Assembly: GCA_949427775.1 (NCBI GenBank)
Contig: CASQEL010000146.1
Coordinates: forward strand, 1-5,829
Direction: 5' to 3'
DNA: 5,829 nucleotides
Source of the DNA: an uncultured Desulfovibrionaceae bacterium
GTDB taxonomy: Bacteria; Desulfobacterota; Desulfovibrionia; Desulfovibrionales; Desulfovibrionaceae
Made by a program: the position numbers and the translations under genes. Each line of letters starts with the position of its first letter. The stretch's first letter is position 1. Shown here one piece after another: positions 5,748 through 5,829 of the stretch. The notes beneath the pieces are model-generated. The model was not told the DNA's origin, made no database searches, and was given only the letters and a program-made list of their open reading frames with translations.

Positions 5748-5829
5748 TTGGGGGCTGCTCGCCCCCAAACCCCTCGGCAGGGGAATGATTCCCCTGCACC
5801 CCCAATGGCCGGTCGGCGCAAAGCGCCGA
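5748..5829 (+). repeat. Three tandem perfect hairpins, probable intergenic repeat element
   Basis: The first hairpin pairs 5748-5755 with 5761-5768 (8 bp, TTGGGGGC/GCCCCCAA, loop TGCTC). The second pairs 5777-5785 with 5789-5797 (9 bp, loop TGA). The third pairs 5813-5819 with 5823-5829 (7 bp, loop AAA) and reaches the window edge, so it may be longer. There are no T-tracts, so these are not classic intrinsic terminators. The C-run/G-run design resembles dispersed intergenic hairpin repeats of Desulfovibrio-type genomes, but only one copy is visible here. I see no open reading frame in 5723-5829. Confidence 0.55.

Noticed and set aside
4646..5821. 391-codon minus-strand open frame opposite the glycosyltransferase
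   Set aside because: The plus-strand product has family motifs from end to end. The antisense product is Arg/Pro/Gly-rich without motifs, as expected from high-GC third-position bias, and it runs through the hairpin series.

Overview
The window holds two same-strand genes. It reads as part of the chromosome of a Gram-negative, moderately GC-rich bacterium. The best guess is a Desulfovibrio-like (Desulfovibrionaceae) organism. That guess rests on the style of the giant type I secretion (T1SS) adhesin, with its retention-module N-terminus, its RTX C-terminus and a 'VYD..D.LIHGG..ID.LLA' cap, and on GC-rich tandem hairpins after the last gene. It is inference from recalled family resemblance, not a database match.

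Positions 1-4479 encode a large, cysteine-free, very acidic secreted adhesin. The reading frame is already open at base 1, so the true start lies upstream; 1,492 residues are visible. In order, the protein has: the end of a retention-module-like domain (1-150) followed by a PAAG tetrapeptide that fits a LapG-type cleavage site (166-177); a Pro/Asp linker; two homologous beta-rich repeat units (496-930 and 1333-1731) around a third Ig-like unit and a second Asp/Pro linker; an AT-richer beta-sandwich-like domain (1783-2373); another Ig-like unit (2392-2787); an RTX calcium-binding block with a 52-residue insert; a C-terminal-type cap module (3244-3615); a 105-residue Ala/Asp-rich linker; a second RTX block; a second copy of the cap module (4054-4404); and the C-terminal secretion tail. 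No transporter gene (LapB/LapC/LapE type) and no LapD/LapG gene is in the window.

Positions 4480-4549 contain a strong 12-bp hairpin with a weak U-tract, then a ribosome binding site for the second gene. Positions 4550-5722 encode a 390-residue two-domain GT4-like glycosyltransferase, probably cytosolic. Its neighbourhood suggests, but does not prove, a role in surface carbohydrate or in modifying the adhesin before export.

Positions 5723-5829 hold no gene but contain four consecutive hairpins, three of them perfect inverted repeats. This looks like a dispersed intergenic hairpin element or a complex 3' end.

The most unusual point is the duplicated RTX-plus-cap C-terminus. One apparent secretion-end module now lies inside the protein, followed by a disordered-looking linker and a second complete end.
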